DNA of 64,000 nt from Planctomycetota bacterium (lineage in GTDB: Bacteria > Planctomycetota > B15-G4): the NCBI GenBank assembly GCA_029259745.1, contig JAJDEO010000024.1, positions 175,507 through 239,506 on the forward strand, written 5' to 3'. Positions within the stretch are counted from its first letter, which is position 1. The number at the start of each line of letters is the position of its first letter. A program made the position numbers and the translations under genes. Shown one piece after another: positions 1 to 8,977 of the stretch. The notes beneath the pieces were generated by a model that had not been told where the DNA came from, searched no databases, and saw only the letters and a list, made by a program, of their open reading frames with translations.

Positions 1-2
1 CG

Positions 3-1385
3 GCCGTGAGTCGACTGCAAGACTTCTCGACAGGCAACCCGTCGGGCTTCGGCTTCATCGACATGTACGTGCGCAGCGGCGGCGCGTGGACGCTCGAGAC
101 GACGTTGACCGTCGACGAAGAGCTCGCCGGCGACCGCTTCGGCGCCGCCCTCGCACTCGACGGCGACACGCTCGCCGTCGGTGCCCCGGGCCGTGACGAC
201 TTCGGCCAGAGCTCGGGCGCCGTCTACATCTACACGCACACGACTCCGGGCTGGCACCTGGAAGGCAAGATCGTCGCTCCGGACGCTCAGAGCTGGGAGC
301 AGTTCGGCAACACACTCGACCTCGACGGCCAGCGGCTCGTCGTCGGCACGAGTTACGGCCTCGGTGGCGCCTATGTCTTCACGCGCAGCGGATCGTCTTG
401 GTCGCTCGAGCAGCAGCTCGAACCCGCTCTCGGCCCCGACTTCTCCGCGAACTTCGGATCCGACGTTGCGGTCGATGGCAACATCATCGCCGTCGGCGCG
501 GATGGCTACGACGGCGTCTCGTACGACTCGGGCGCCGTCTACGTGCTCGAGCGCAACGCCGGCGTGTGGAGTGAGACGACGCGCCTCGAGTCGGCTGACC
601 TCACGATCGTCACGTCGTTCGGACGCAGCGTCGACCTCGCGAACGACAAGCTCCTCGTCGGCGCCATCACGGGTCGCGCCTACGTCTTCGAGCGACACCC
701 GGATGGAACCTGGAGCAGCGAGGCGTACCTCGAACCCTGCGCAGACGCGGGCGACTACGGCCTCGGCATGACGGTCGCCTGGAGTGGCGAGCGCGCACTC
801 GTGCCTTCGCTCGATGACTCGGCGGTGTACGTCTTCGAGGCCAACGCCGCGGTACCGAGCGAATGGGGCGTGACGGCTCGCCTCACGTCCAGCGTGGGCG
901 CGTCGGGGGACGAGTTCGGTCAGTCGCTCGCCGCAGGTACCGATGAGATCTGGGTGGGAAGCCCGGGCGCGGCGAACGAGGTCGGTGTGGTCACGAGCTT
1001 CGATCCCGACGACATCAATCCATGGATCGACCTCTGCGGTGGGCTCGCAGGAAGTCAGGGCAAGCCGCAGCTCGAAACGGCGGGCATGCTCGTCGCGGGC
1101 GCACCGGCGACTTTCGAAGTCAGCGGCGCGGCGCCGAGCACGCTCGCCGTGCTCGTGATCGGGCTCACCCAGGTGGACGTGCCCTTCAAGGGCGGCACGC
1201 TCGTGCCCGGCACGGACATCCTGCTCGGGCTCGGCACCGACACGTTCGGCTCGTTCAAGCTGACGGCGCCATGGCCCACGGGCGTACCTTCCGACTTCAG
1301 TCTCTGGGCCCAGGCCTGGATCACCGATGCCGCGGGCCCGGTCGGCTTCAGCGCGACGAATGCCGTCACGGCGACGACCAACTGA
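3..1385 (+). CDS. FG-GAP repeat secreted protein, 5' partial
   Basis: The reading frame is open to the left edge, so the true start and any signal peptide lie outside the window; a GTG at 6 is only the first possible start seen. About six FG-GAP-like blades can be read, each resembling GDxFGxxLALDGDxLxVGAP and followed by a GAVYIY or AYVFER strand, as in integrin-type beta-propellers of extracellular proteins. The last 110 residues form a separate beta-rich domain with PFKGGTLVP, WPTGVPSDF and a terminal QAWITDAAGPVGFSATN. Close relatives of this domain end the proteins at 53040 and 56807. The role is probably surface or extracellular; no enzyme motif is visible. The gene converges on 1485-2747 across a strong hairpin. 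Confidence is high for the gene and repeats, low for any function. Confidence 0.85.
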   Translation, partial: AVSRLQDFSTGNPSGFGFIDMYVRSGGAWTLETTLTVDEELAGDRFGAALALDGDTLAVGAPGRDDFGQSSGAVYIYTHTTPGWHLEGKIVAPDAQSWEQFGNTLDLDGQRLVVGTSYGLGGAYVFTRSGSSWSLEQQLEPALGPDFSANFGSDVAVDGNIIAVGADGYDGVSYDSGAVYVLERNAGVWSETTRLESADLTIVTSFGRSVDLANDKLLVGAITGRAYVFERHPDGTWSSEAYLEPCADAGDYGLGMTVAWSGERALVPSLDDSAVYVFEANAAVPSEWGVTARLTSSVGASGDEFGQSLAAGTDEIWVGSPGAANEVGVVTSFDPDDINPWIDLCGGLAGSQGKPQLETAGMLVAGAPATFEVSGAAPSTLAVLVIGLTQVDVPFKGGTLVPGTDILLGLGTDTFGSFKLTAPWPTGVPSDFSLWAQAWITDAAGPVGFSATNAVTATTN

Positions 1386-1421
1386 CGGAACGCAGTGCGC
1401 CCCCGTCGTCGGTCACGACCG

Positions 1422-1453
1422 CGCCGCCGTCACACCCGTGTGTGACGGCGGCG
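1422..1453. terminator. Bidirectional terminator hairpin
   Basis: A perfect 14-bp inverted repeat (CGCCGCCGTCACAC and its complement) with a 4-nt loop lies between two convergent genes and is followed by ATCGTTT on the plus strand. Position and symmetry suit a shared terminator. Confidence 0.75.
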
Positions 1454-1484
1454 ATCGTTTGGTGAGCCTTGCAGCAGAACCCGA

Positions 1485-2747
1485 TCAGAACGACGAGTCG
1501 AACAGCGTCAACATCACACCGGGTCCCAGCTGCGTCCCGCTCGGCCCGACATACGCCGGCTGCAGGAACACGCTGACCTGCTCGAAGCCCGGGCCGAGTT
1601 CCGGCACGACGAAGGGCACGTCCGCGTTGCCCGCGCCGACCACGATCGTGCTGATGAACGGTGTCGCGAGCATCAAGACACCCTGGTAGCCGACGTACGG
1701 GATGAGGTGCGGGGCCAGCGACGTGATGAGCAGTGCCGATTCGTTGGATGCCCCCTGGAGATCGATGTTGCCCGTTTCGCCCTCGCGGAGCGGTGTCGTC
1801 ACGGTCATGGCCCGCTTCTCACCGCCGAGGTCGTTGACGGTGCCGGCACCGATGACAGCTTCACCATCGGCGCCGTCGGGGCCGAAATCACTCCACCCAC
1901 CTTCGCCACCGTTCAGCGAGGACGAGCCCATCAGCGTGACCGCCGTGTTCGCGGAGATCACGACGCCTGCACCACCGTCCCCGCCCTCGTGCGAGATCCC
2001 TCCCTGCCCGCCTGACACACGGGTTCCGACGAGGAAGAGCTTCCCGCCCGTCTTGACGACACCGACACCACCCTGCCCGCCGTAGGGCCATCCGCCGATC
2101 AGGTTGCCGCCCCCATCACCGCCATCGATGTAAGAGTCGCTGAGGACGAGCGCGCCAGGACCACTCTGTTCGATCCCCGTCGCACCGTGTCCTGAGATGA
2201 CGTTGAGAGCCGGGCTGAACTGCCCGACCCCTCCGTTCACCACCGAGTTCACGAACGCCACCGAGTCACTCTCGATGATCGCGACGCCGATGCTCCCGTC
2301 GGGCATGTCGTTGTCGGCACCGCCCCCGCCGTAGAGGGCGCTGTCCTGGATCCGCACCAGGCTGACGTTGTCTTCGAGAATGAGCGCAGGCGTCGCAGGC
2401 GTGGCCGACGTGCTCGGCGTTCCGTAGAGGCGCACATTCGTGATGGCGACGTTGCGCCCCGGTGCGAGATTCTTGATCACGAGCCCGGGTTGGATCTCGA
2501 CGCTGGGCGCGCCCGCCGCGAACGGCTCGTCGCCGATGATCGACAGGCGCTTGTTGTCGATGACGACGGGCGCGGGTTCGGCGTAGAAGCCGGACTTCAC
2601 GAGGATGACGTCGCCCTGTCCTGCGGCACTCACGGCCGCCGTCAGCGTCGTGAAATCGCCGCCGCCGCCCACATCGACGACAAAGATATCGGCCTGCGCG
2701 AGGGGCGCCGCGAGAACACACGCGAGCACGAACCGGATTCCTTGCAT
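1485..2747 (-). CDS. Secreted right-handed beta-helix protein
   Basis: This 420-residue protein starts at the ATG at 2747, chosen because AGGAGG lies 7 nt upstream and a signal peptide (MQGIRFVLACVLAAPLAQA) follows at once; the frame extends upstream but carries no such signals. The mature N-terminus reads FVVDVGGGGDFTTLTAAV, the usual opening of pectate-lyase-like repeat proteins, in which a time or position series leads into stacked beta-helix coils. Glycine-rich coils with short V/I-x-D/N-S turns (for example VALVLSDSYIDGGDGGG-like turns) fill residues 60 to 310. The final 100 residues form a beta domain ending in FDSSF that resembles, more distantly, the C-terminal domains of other secreted proteins here. 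The protein at 48936-50084 has the same overall architecture. No catalytic residues are recognised, so it is called structural or adhesive rather than a lyase. Confidence 0.85.
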   Translation of the reverse strand: MQGIRFVLACVLAAPLAQADIFVVDVGGGGDFTTLTAAVSAAGQGDVILVKSGFYAEPAPVVIDNKRLSIIGDEPFAAGAPSVEIQPGLVIKNLAPGRNVAITNVRLYGTPSTSATPATPALILEDNVSLVRIQDSALYGGGGADNDMPDGSIGVAIIESDSVAFVNSVVNGGVGQFSPALNVISGHGATGIEQSGPGALVLSDSYIDGGDGGGNLIGGWPYGGQGGVGVVKTGGKLFLVGTRVSGGQGGISHEGGDGGAGVVISANTAVTLMGSSSLNGGEGGWSDFGPDGADGEAVIGAGTVNDLGGEKRAMTVTTPLREGETGNIDLQGASNESALLITSLAPHLIPYVGYQGVLMLATPFISTIVVGAGNADVPFVVPELGPGFEQVSVFLQPAYVGPSGTQLGPGVMLTLFDSSF

Positions 2748-2763
2748 GGATCGACCTCCTGCC

Positions 2764-2782
2764 CGAGGCGGTGGGCGCCTCG
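2764..2782 (-). promoter_or_regulatory. Hairpin in 5' leader of the beta-helix gene
   Basis: CGAGGCG and CGCCTCG form a 7-bp stem with a 5-nt loop, ending 4 nt upstream of the AGGAGG ribosome-binding site. It could be a leader hairpin affecting translation or the terminator of the upstream gene. No T-run follows, so a leader role is slightly favoured. Confidence 0.3.
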
Positions 2783-2895
2783 AGCAAGCGCGCCGCTGAC
2801 CTCGGCAATGTTTCATTCGCTGGGCACGCATCGCGCCCTCCGCAAACTCATCGCATTCGGTGCGCCATTGTCACACAGTTCTCACGAATGGGGTC

Positions 2896-3627
2896 TCAGC
2901 GCCAGAACGCCTGGATCGCCGGCGAGGAAAGCCGCCTGCCGATCTCCCCGGCGATCTCGGCGCGCGAGGCGACGTCGATGACGTCGCGGTGCTGGTGGAT
3001 GTGGACCGACCCGTTCTCGAACTGACGCACGAGCACCAGATTTCCGAGATCGAGATCGAGGATGCGCCCGTTGACGATGCCGATCCGCCGACCGTCCGCG
3101 AGCTGCAAGGCCACGCAGTCGACCTCGCCGTCGTCGTTGATGAACGCGCTCTGGAAGAAGTAGTGCGGATGCCCGCGCGTGACGGCTTGCTGGTCGAGGT
3201 GCTCGAGCGGCTCGTCGCCGCGCGCCACGACGACGAGCACGGGACGGATCGGGATCGCCGCGTAGTCGGCGGTGATGCCCTCGCCGTCCTGCCCGCTCTC
3301 GTCGTTGACGAACGCCAACGTTCCGATCAGCGGTTCGGGAAGCGCGAGCGGAGCGACACCGAGGCCCGGCACGGCGCGTCCCGAGAGAGCGTAGTCAGGT
3401 GCAGGGAAGACGACGGTCGAGAACGGCATCCACTCGTTCTGCGCCCGCTCGCGCTGGTGCCGCGCGGCATCGCCGAGCAGCCAGTCGCTGCGCCAGAGCG
3501 ACGCGTCGTTGTAGCGGTCGGCATGGGTCGACGCATCCTCGCGCGTCCAGCCTTCGGCGGCGGTGCTCGTCCAGGTGAAGTGCGCGAGGACGACGAGCGT
3601 CAGTGACGTGAGGATGCGGACGACCAT
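2896..3627 (-). CDS. Secreted protein of unknown function
   Basis: This 243-residue protein begins with a probable signal peptide (MVVRILTSLTLVVLAHFTWT, cleavage near TSTAAEG). The rest is soluble and mixed alpha/beta, with segments such as LVVVARGDEPLEHLDQQ, FFQSAFINDDGEVDC and a single Cys near residue 170. I do not recognise a family, and no HExxH or Ser/Asp catalytic motif is obvious. GGAGCG lies near the ATG. The gene lies between two other leftward secreted-protein genes, 148 and 170 nt away, too far to claim an operon. The reading frame is well supported by its length, signal peptide and amino-acid composition. Confidence 0.7.
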   Translation of the reverse strand: MVVRILTSLTLVVLAHFTWTSTAAEGWTREDASTHADRYNDASLWRSDWLLGDAARHQRERAQNEWMPFSTVVFPAPDYALSGRAVPGLGVAPLALPEPLIGTLAFVNDESGQDGEGITADYAAIPIRPVLVVVARGDEPLEHLDQQAVTRGHPHYFFQSAFINDDGEVDCVALQLADGRRIGIVNGRILDLDLGNLVLVRQFENGSVHIHQHRDVIDVASRAEIAGEIGRRLSSPAIQAFWR

Positions 3628-3797
3628 GGAGCGCTCCGGATGGCGGGCAAGACAGCACGGCGTGCGTCAACGGCGATGCGCCGCCGGCAGATCGTGACAC
3701 GAACGGACGCGTCTGCGCTGCATCGGGACGTCGAGGTCAGCGCCCCAAGTGGAGGCAGCGAGGATCACCGAGCCCGCGACAGGCGTTCACGTCACCC

Positions 3798-5009
3798 TCA
3801 CTGGAACTCCGCGATGACGAGGTTCGAGAGCCGGCATGACGACGCGTCGAACGCGCTGAGGCGAATCGGGATGCCCGCGACAGCCGCCGGCACCGGCCCG
3901 GCGAGGACGACGTCGCCGTTGGCATCGGATGCGAACGGCAGGATCACGATGTCCGAGAAGCCGAGGAACAAGTTCGGACACGGAATGGCCAGCGACGCCG
4001 GCATGGTGCCGATCGCGACGAGCACGGCGCTCGACGGCGTGGCGCTCTGAACGGTGATCGTCGTCGCGGCGCCGGCGAGTTCGGGCTGCGGGCGCGAGAG
4101 CTGCAGCGACGGATCCGGGAAGACGGCCAGGAACGTCGCGGCCGTGATCGGGCTGCCCGTTGCAGCGACGAGCGGGCCGAGCGGCGTGCCCGTCGTGCCA
4201 TCGAAGCGCAGGACGTGGTCGACGTTGTCGCTCGTGACGAGCAGGTCGTTCGTCAGCGGGTCGAAGGCGATGCCGCTCGGGCGCGTCGTCGTCGCGAAGA
4301 TCCCGAGGAACGTGCCGTCGGTGTCGTAGCGCAGGATGCGATTGTTGCCCCAGCTCGACACGAACAAGATGCCGTCGCTGCGCCAGGCGAGGGCGCGCGG
4401 GCGCGACAACGTGCCGGCGGCGGGTGGTGCGAAGGTGTCGAAGAGGTCGCCGTTCGTCGCGTCGTAGCGCAGGATGCGGTTGTTGTTGAAGCTCGGGACG
4501 TAGAGCAGGCCGTCGGGGCCGATCGCCATCCCGGCGTCGGGACCGTTGAGGTTCGTCACGCCGGCAGCGACGAAGTCGCCGATGAACGCGCCCGTCGTCC
4601 CGTCGTAGCGCACGATGCGGTCCTGGCCGAAGGACGCGACGGCGAGATCACCACCGGGCAAGAAGATCGCCGCCGTCGGCGAGTCGAGTCCGCCGCTTTC
4701 GTCTTCCGGCGTGAGCGGGTCGTCGCCCACGAAGACACCGAGGAAGGCGCCCGTCACACCGTCGTAGCGCAACACTTCGGCTGACGCTTCAGCGCACACG
4801 TAGAGGTTCCCGTCGGGTCCGTAGCGCACCGACTGCGCGCCCGGCACGGCACCGAGGTCACCGAGCAACGCTCCGCTCACCGCGTCGAAACGCAGCACCG
4901 TGTTGGCCGTGAAATCGGAAACCAGGATCTCGGGCGTCTGCGACGCGACGCACTGACAGGAAAGAGCGACGAGGAGCGCCGTGAGCGCGTGCGAATGGCG
5001 GAACATCAT
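3798..5009 (-). CDS. Secreted NHL-type beta-propeller protein
   Basis: This 403-residue protein has a signal peptide (MMFRHSHALTALLVALSCQC) and then about six repeats of the form VLRYDGxTGAFLGxF plus GPDGxLYVxS, typical of NHL/SMP-30-like six-bladed propellers. The last 95 residues form a distinct beta domain beginning near PSLQLSRPQPELAGAA and ending SNLVIAEFQ, probably a divergent member of the C-terminal domain found in other secreted proteins here. The start overlaps the stop of the upstream tetR by 4 nt (ATGA), so translation is probably coupled; a second ATG directly follows, so the true start is 5009 or 5006. An exported propeller coupled to a TetR repressor is unusual. The function is unknown, perhaps ligand or surface binding. 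Confidence 0.82.
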   Translation of the reverse strand: MMFRHSHALTALLVALSCQCVASQTPEILVSDFTANTVLRFDAVSGALLGDLGAVPGAQSVRYGPDGNLYVCAEASAEVLRYDGVTGAFLGVFVGDDPLTPEDESGGLDSPTAAIFLPGGDLAVASFGQDRIVRYDGTTGAFIGDFVAAGVTNLNGPDAGMAIGPDGLLYVPSFNNNRILRYDATNGDLFDTFAPPAAGTLSRPRALAWRSDGILFVSSWGNNRILRYDTDGTFLGIFATTTRPSGIAFDPLTNDLLVTSDNVDHVLRFDGTTGTPLGPLVAATGSPITAATFLAVFPDPSLQLSRPQPELAGAATTITVQSATPSSAVLVAIGTMPASLAIPCPNLFLGFSDIVILPFASDANGDVVLAGPVPAAVAGIPIRLSAFDASSCRLSNLVIAEFQ

Positions 5010-5722
5010 GACTGTTCATCCGGGTGAGGATCGGGAAGGGCTGGTGGGTCGACACGAGGCGTGACGAGTTCGGGATCCGACTCGAGGTACGCGACGAGCA
5101 CGCGTTCGAGTTCGGCGCCGAGCCAGCGCTCGGAGGCGCGCGTGTCGACAGGTTGAGGGTGACCGGACGGACCGGTGAGCATCTGGTCGCGACAGACGGC
5201 CCCGACCAACGACAGGCCGAAGCGCACGGCCGCCTCGGCGTGCGGGTGCGTGATCTCGTCGCGCGCACCGATGAGCGCCGACGCGACGAGACGGTGAAAG
5301 GCCTCGCGGTTCACCATCACCGAGGGGGTGACGCGCTCGGGATGGATGCGCCAGTCGAGTGACAGCGCGCGCAGCAGCCCGCGTTGGCGGCGATACGTCA
5401 GCACGGCGTAGCGCACGAGCTTGCGCACACGCCAACGCAGGCTCCGCCCCTCCCACCGTCCCGGCGCGAAGACGCGCACGGACCCGACGTCGAGCCGCCG
5501 CGCATACCGCGTGTGAAGCTCAGGGAGCAGCGCCTCCTTGTTCTTGAAGCGCCCGTAGAACGACCCCACCGACACGCCGGCCTCGCCGAGGATGTCGGCC
5601 AGGGTCAGTTCGTCCATGAGGTGCGTCTCGAGCAGCTTCTCGGTGGCCTCGAGGATGCGGTCGAGCGTGGCCCGACTACGAGCCTGCTGCGGTGGACGGA
5701 GGTCGGTGTCGTCACGGCTCAT
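5006..5722 (-). CDS. TetR-family transcriptional regulator
   Basis: In this 238-residue protein an N-terminal helix-turn-helix spans residues 15-62 (RATLDRILEATEKLLE, then TLADILGEAGVSVGSFYGRF and KNKEALLPELH), matching the TetR DNA-binding domain. The C-terminal ligand-binding part is all helical and not assignable. The regulator lies just downstream of the RND pump gene (80-nt gap) on the same strand and just upstream of the propeller gene, which it overlaps by 4 nt. A palindrome lies 9 nt ahead of its start codon, so autorepression is likely. Control of the neighbouring metal-efflux operon is possible by position but unproven, because that operon's promoter lies more than 6 kb away, beyond 12.5 kb. 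Confidence 0.9.
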   Translation of the reverse strand: MSRDDTDLRPPQQARSRATLDRILEATEKLLETHLMDELTLADILGEAGVSVGSFYGRFKNKEALLPELHTRYARRLDVGSVRVFAPGRWEGRSLRWRVRKLVRYAVLTYRRQRGLLRALSLDWRIHPERVTPSVMVNREAFHRLVASALIGARDEITHPHAEAAVRFGLSLVGAVCRDQMLTGPSGHPQPVDTRASERWLGAELERVLVAYLESDPELVTPRVDPPALPDPHPDEQS

Positions 5723-5731
5723 GGACGAAAT

Positions 5732-5751
5732 AGAACACGAATTCTAGTTCT
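5732..5751 (-). promoter_or_regulatory. Palindromic operator and promoter of tetR
   Basis: AGAACACGAATTCTAGTTCT is a 20-bp palindrome matching at 8 of 10 positions per half and centred on GAATTC, ending 10 nt from the tetR ATG. Read leftward it lies inside the spacer of a plausible promoter, TAGACA, 17 nt, TCTATT, so a bound repressor would block the polymerase. The TATA-like box is so close to the ATG that the transcript may be leaderless. Confidence 0.6.
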
Positions 5752-5802
5752 TGTCTACCCAACAAGGCCCCGCAATGGGCCGTTTCCCGACCACCAAGCC
5801 AT

Positions 5803-8800
5803 TCAGCCCTCGGCGAGCAGCCTCGCGCGTAGCTCGCTCGACTCGTCTCGCTGCGCGGGCGGAACGGCCCCCGCCCCGAGGCGGGCGAGCAGCCCCGGAA
5901 GCACCACGAAGTCGAGCAGCGTGTTCGTGACGAGCCCGCCGATCATCACGGTCGCGACGGGATAGAGCAGCTCACGTCCGGGTTGGCCCGCCGCCAGGGC
6001 GAGCGGCACGAGGCCGACGCCGCTCGTGAGCGCGGTCATCAACACCGGCACGACGCGTTCACGCGCCGCCTGGGTGAGGACCTCGAGTGTGAAGCCAGTG
6101 CCACGCTGCTGCGCAAGATGCATCGCGTGGTCGACGAGCAGGATCGCGTTGCGCGTGGCGATGCCGAGCAGCGCGATGAACCCGACCAACGTCGCGACCG
6201 ACATCGTCTGCTCCGACAGCACGACATAGGCCGCCGCCCCGACGAACGCCACCGGACGCGTCACGAGCACGACGAGCGCGAGGCGCGCCGAGCGGAAGTG
6301 CATCGAGAGGATCATGACGATCAACAGGATCGACAGGCCCGACAGCGCGAGGATCCAGCGCGTCGCCTCCTGCTGCGCCTCGAACTGACCGCTGATGCGC
6401 ACCGCGTAGCCCGGCTTCGACGAAAGACGCTCGCGCAGTGGAGCCAGTGCGGCCGTCACGTCGGCCACGACTTCGGAGAGCGGACGATCGGCGACGTTGT
6501 GCTGCACGACGATCCGTCGCTGCACGTTCTCGCGCTGGATGCTGTTCGGCGTCTTCGCGAGACGCGTGTCGGCGACGGTCGAGATCGGCGTGAGCGAGCC
6601 ATCGTCAGCGCGTAGCGTCAGCACCTCGATCGACGCTGGATGACGCCGCTGGTCGGCCGCCAGACGCACCGTGATCGGGTACGACGCTCGCCCGGCGAGC
6701 CAGCGCGAGACCTCCTCGCCGCCCATCGCGAGCTCGATCGTCTCGCCCAGCGTCGAGGTGCGCACGCCGAAACGCGCGAGGTCGGCGCGCCGCGGCGTGA
6801 CGGCCACGTGGTCGATCAGCACCTGCGGCTCGACGTACAGATCCGTGACACCCGCGATGCCCGCGATCGCACTCTCGGCCTCCTTCGCCGCGCGCCGCAG
6901 GATGGCGAGGTCAGGGCCGGAGATCTTGATCGCAACCTGCGCTGTGACACCCGACAGGAGGTGGCTGAGAAGATGCGCGAGCGGCTGCTCGGTGCTCGTC
7001 GCCACGCCCGGGAACGCTTCGCCGAGACGGCTACGGATCTCACCGATGATGGCTTCGCGTGAACGCGGCGACTCGGGATCGAAGTTCACGATCGCCTCGC
7101 TGACGCTGATCGGCATCGCGTGCTCGTCGCCGACACTTCGCCCTGTGCGTCGCGCCACGCCTGAGACCCCTTCCACCCGGCTCACGATCTCCTCGAGCTG
7201 ACGCCCGTAGCGATCCGACGTCTCCAGACTCGCGTCGGGCGGGAGCACCACGTTCACCTGTGCCGTGCCTTCGTTGAAGGCGGGGAGGAACGTCGAGCCC
7301 AGCGTGAAGAGGAACGCGCCCGACACGATCACGGCAACGACCGACACCGCGACGATGCGCTCCGTGTGGGCCACGCTCATGCGCACCGACCGTTCTGCGA
7401 CGGCGTGCAGCGTCCGTCCGAGCCACCCGCCGTACTCACGCTCGGCCGACTTGCCCACGTGCTTGCCGAGCAGCACGTAGCACATCACCGGCGTGACGGT
7501 CAGAGCGATCGCGGTCGACGCGAAGACACTCACGATGTACGCCAAGCCGATCGGCGCGAAGAGTCGTCCCTCGACACCGCTGAGAAAGAACAGCGGCAGG
7601 TAGACGACCGTGACGAGCAGCGTGCCGTAGACGACCGGCCGCCGCACCTCACTCGAGGCATCGAACAGCACCCACATCGTCGAGTCGGGTGTCTCGCGCC
7701 GTGCGTTCTCGTGCAGCCGCCGGAAGACGTTCTCGACGTCGACGATCGCGTCGTCGACGAGTGTCCCGACCGCGATCGCGAGCCCCCCGAGCGTCATCGT
7801 GTTGATCGACAGCCCGAAGGCATGGAACACGAGTGCGGCGACGGCGACCGACAAGGGAATCGCCGTCAGTGTGATGATCGTCGTGCGGATGTTGAGCAGG
7901 AACAGGAAGAGGATGATGATGACGAGGATGGCGCCATCGCGCACGGCGGCGAGCACGTTGTCGATCGCGCGTTCGATGAACGCCGCCTGCTGGAACACAC
8001 CCGAGTCGACGACGACGTCGTCCGGGAGTTCGGCGCGGATCTGATCGAGCTCGACCTCGACGCGGCGCGTGAGGTCGAGCGTGTCGGCGCCGGGCTGCTT
8101 CGTGATGATGACGAGGATGCCGGGCGCGCCGTTGATGCCCGCTGCGCCCGTCGGAATCGCGGCCGGGCCGAACGTCACCTCGGCGACGTCCGAGATGCGG
8201 ATCGGACGCACCGGATCGGCGCGCACGACGGCGTCTTCGAGTTCGTCGGGCGTCGTGATCAACCCGGACATCGAAACCGTCGGCCCGCGCGCACCCACGG
8301 CGATCGCAGCTCCGCTCGCGTTCATGTTCGCATCGCGCACCGCGTCGGCCACCTCGATCAACGTGACGCCGTGCGCTCGCAGCAGGTGCGCATCCACGAC
8401 GACCTGAAGCTCGGAGGGCTGCCCCCCGATCGTCGTCACCTGAGCCACTCCGGAGAGGGCGAGCAGCCGCGGGCGAACGTCACGATCCACGCGCCGGCGC
8501 AGCTCGAGTTCGTCGAGACTTCCCGCACTCTGGAAGCCGATGATCTGCACCTGACCCATGATCGAGCTGATCGGCGCCAGGATCGGTCGCAGATCGTCGG
8601 GCAAGTTCGGCGTGGCGAGCTGCAGCTTCTCCGTGACGATCTGACGGTCGATGTAGGGGTCCGTCCCCCACTCGAACTCGACGTAGACCGTCGACAGTCC
8701 CGCGGCACTCACGGATCGCACGCGTTCGACGCCGGTGGCGCCGTTCATGACCTGTTCGATCGGCCACGTGACGAGTCGCTCGACGTCCTCGGGTGTCATC

Positions 8801-8964
8801 CCGTGAGCATCGGTGAGGATCGTGACGACCGGACGGTTGAGGTCCGGAAGCACGTCGATCGGCATCTTCGTCGCGACGAACAGCCCGTAGGCGCCGACGA
8901 CGAGCGCCGCGACGAGCACGATCACCCGATGGCGCAATGACGCAGCAATAATCCGATTCAGCAT
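5803..8964 (-). CDS. Heavy-metal efflux RND permease, CusA/CzcA type
   Basis: This roughly 1,053-residue inner-membrane proton antiporter would pump metal ions through a tripartite complex. The ATG at 8964 (MLNRIIAASLRHRVIVLVAAL) is preferred because GAGGAG precedes it and a transmembrane helix follows, leaving 13 nt after the adaptor stop. Family features seen are MPIDVLPDLNRPVVTI after TM1, two large periplasmic regions, the TM4 signature GTLVDDAIVDVENVFRR near residue 400 that is typical of the metal (HME) branch, and a repeated second half with GFIALLGIATRNAILLVDH. The HME assignment rests on the TM4 acidic signature and the His-rich adaptor. The metal (Cu, Ag, Zn, Co or Cd) cannot be decided. 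It is the last gene of the leftward efflux operon. Confidence 0.92.
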   Translation of the reverse strand: MLNRIIAASLRHRVIVLVAALVVGAYGLFVATKMPIDVLPDLNRPVVTILTDAHGMTPEDVERLVTWPIEQVMNGATGVERVRSVSAAGLSTVYVEFEWGTDPYIDRQIVTEKLQLATPNLPDDLRPILAPISSIMGQVQIIGFQSAGSLDELELRRRVDRDVRPRLLALSGVAQVTTIGGQPSELQVVVDAHLLRAHGVTLIEVADAVRDANMNASGAAIAVGARGPTVSMSGLITTPDELEDAVVRADPVRPIRISDVAEVTFGPAAIPTGAAGINGAPGILVIITKQPGADTLDLTRRVEVELDQIRAELPDDVVVDSGVFQQAAFIERAIDNVLAAVRDGAILVIIILFLFLLNIRTTIITLTAIPLSVAVAALVFHAFGLSINTMTLGGLAIAVGTLVDDAIVDVENVFRRLHENARRETPDSTMWVLFDASSEVRRPVVYGTLLVTVVYLPLFFLSGVEGRLFAPIGLAYIVSVFASTAIALTVTPVMCYVLLGKHVGKSAEREYGGWLGRTLHAVAERSVRMSVAHTERIVAVSVVAVIVSGAFLFTLGSTFLPAFNEGTAQVNVVLPPDASLETSDRYGRQLEEIVSRVEGVSGVARRTGRSVGDEHAMPISVSEAIVNFDPESPRSREAIIGEIRSRLGEAFPGVATSTEQPLAHLLSHLLSGVTAQVAIKISGPDLAILRRAAKEAESAIAGIAGVTDLYVEPQVLIDHVAVTPRRADLARFGVRTSTLGETIELAMGGEEVSRWLAGRASYPITVRLAADQRRHPASIEVLTLRADDGSLTPISTVADTRLAKTPNSIQRENVQRRIVVQHNVADRPLSEVVADVTAALAPLRERLSSKPGYAVRISGQFEAQQEATRWILALSGLSILLIVMILSMHFRSARLALVVLVTRPVAFVGAAAYVVLSEQTMSVATLVGFIALLGIATRNAILLVDHAMHLAQQRGTGFTLEVLTQAARERVVPVLMTALTSGVGLVPLALAAGQPGRELLYPVATVMIGGLVTNTLLDFVVLPGLLARLGAGAVPPAQRDESSELRARLLAEG

Positions 8965-8977
8965 CGCGTCTCGCTCC

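Noticed and set aside
7366..8940. Long plus-strand frame opposite the RND pump gene
   Set aside because: Arg/Asp/His-rich low-complexity translation with no start signal; the pump on the other strand is unambiguous.
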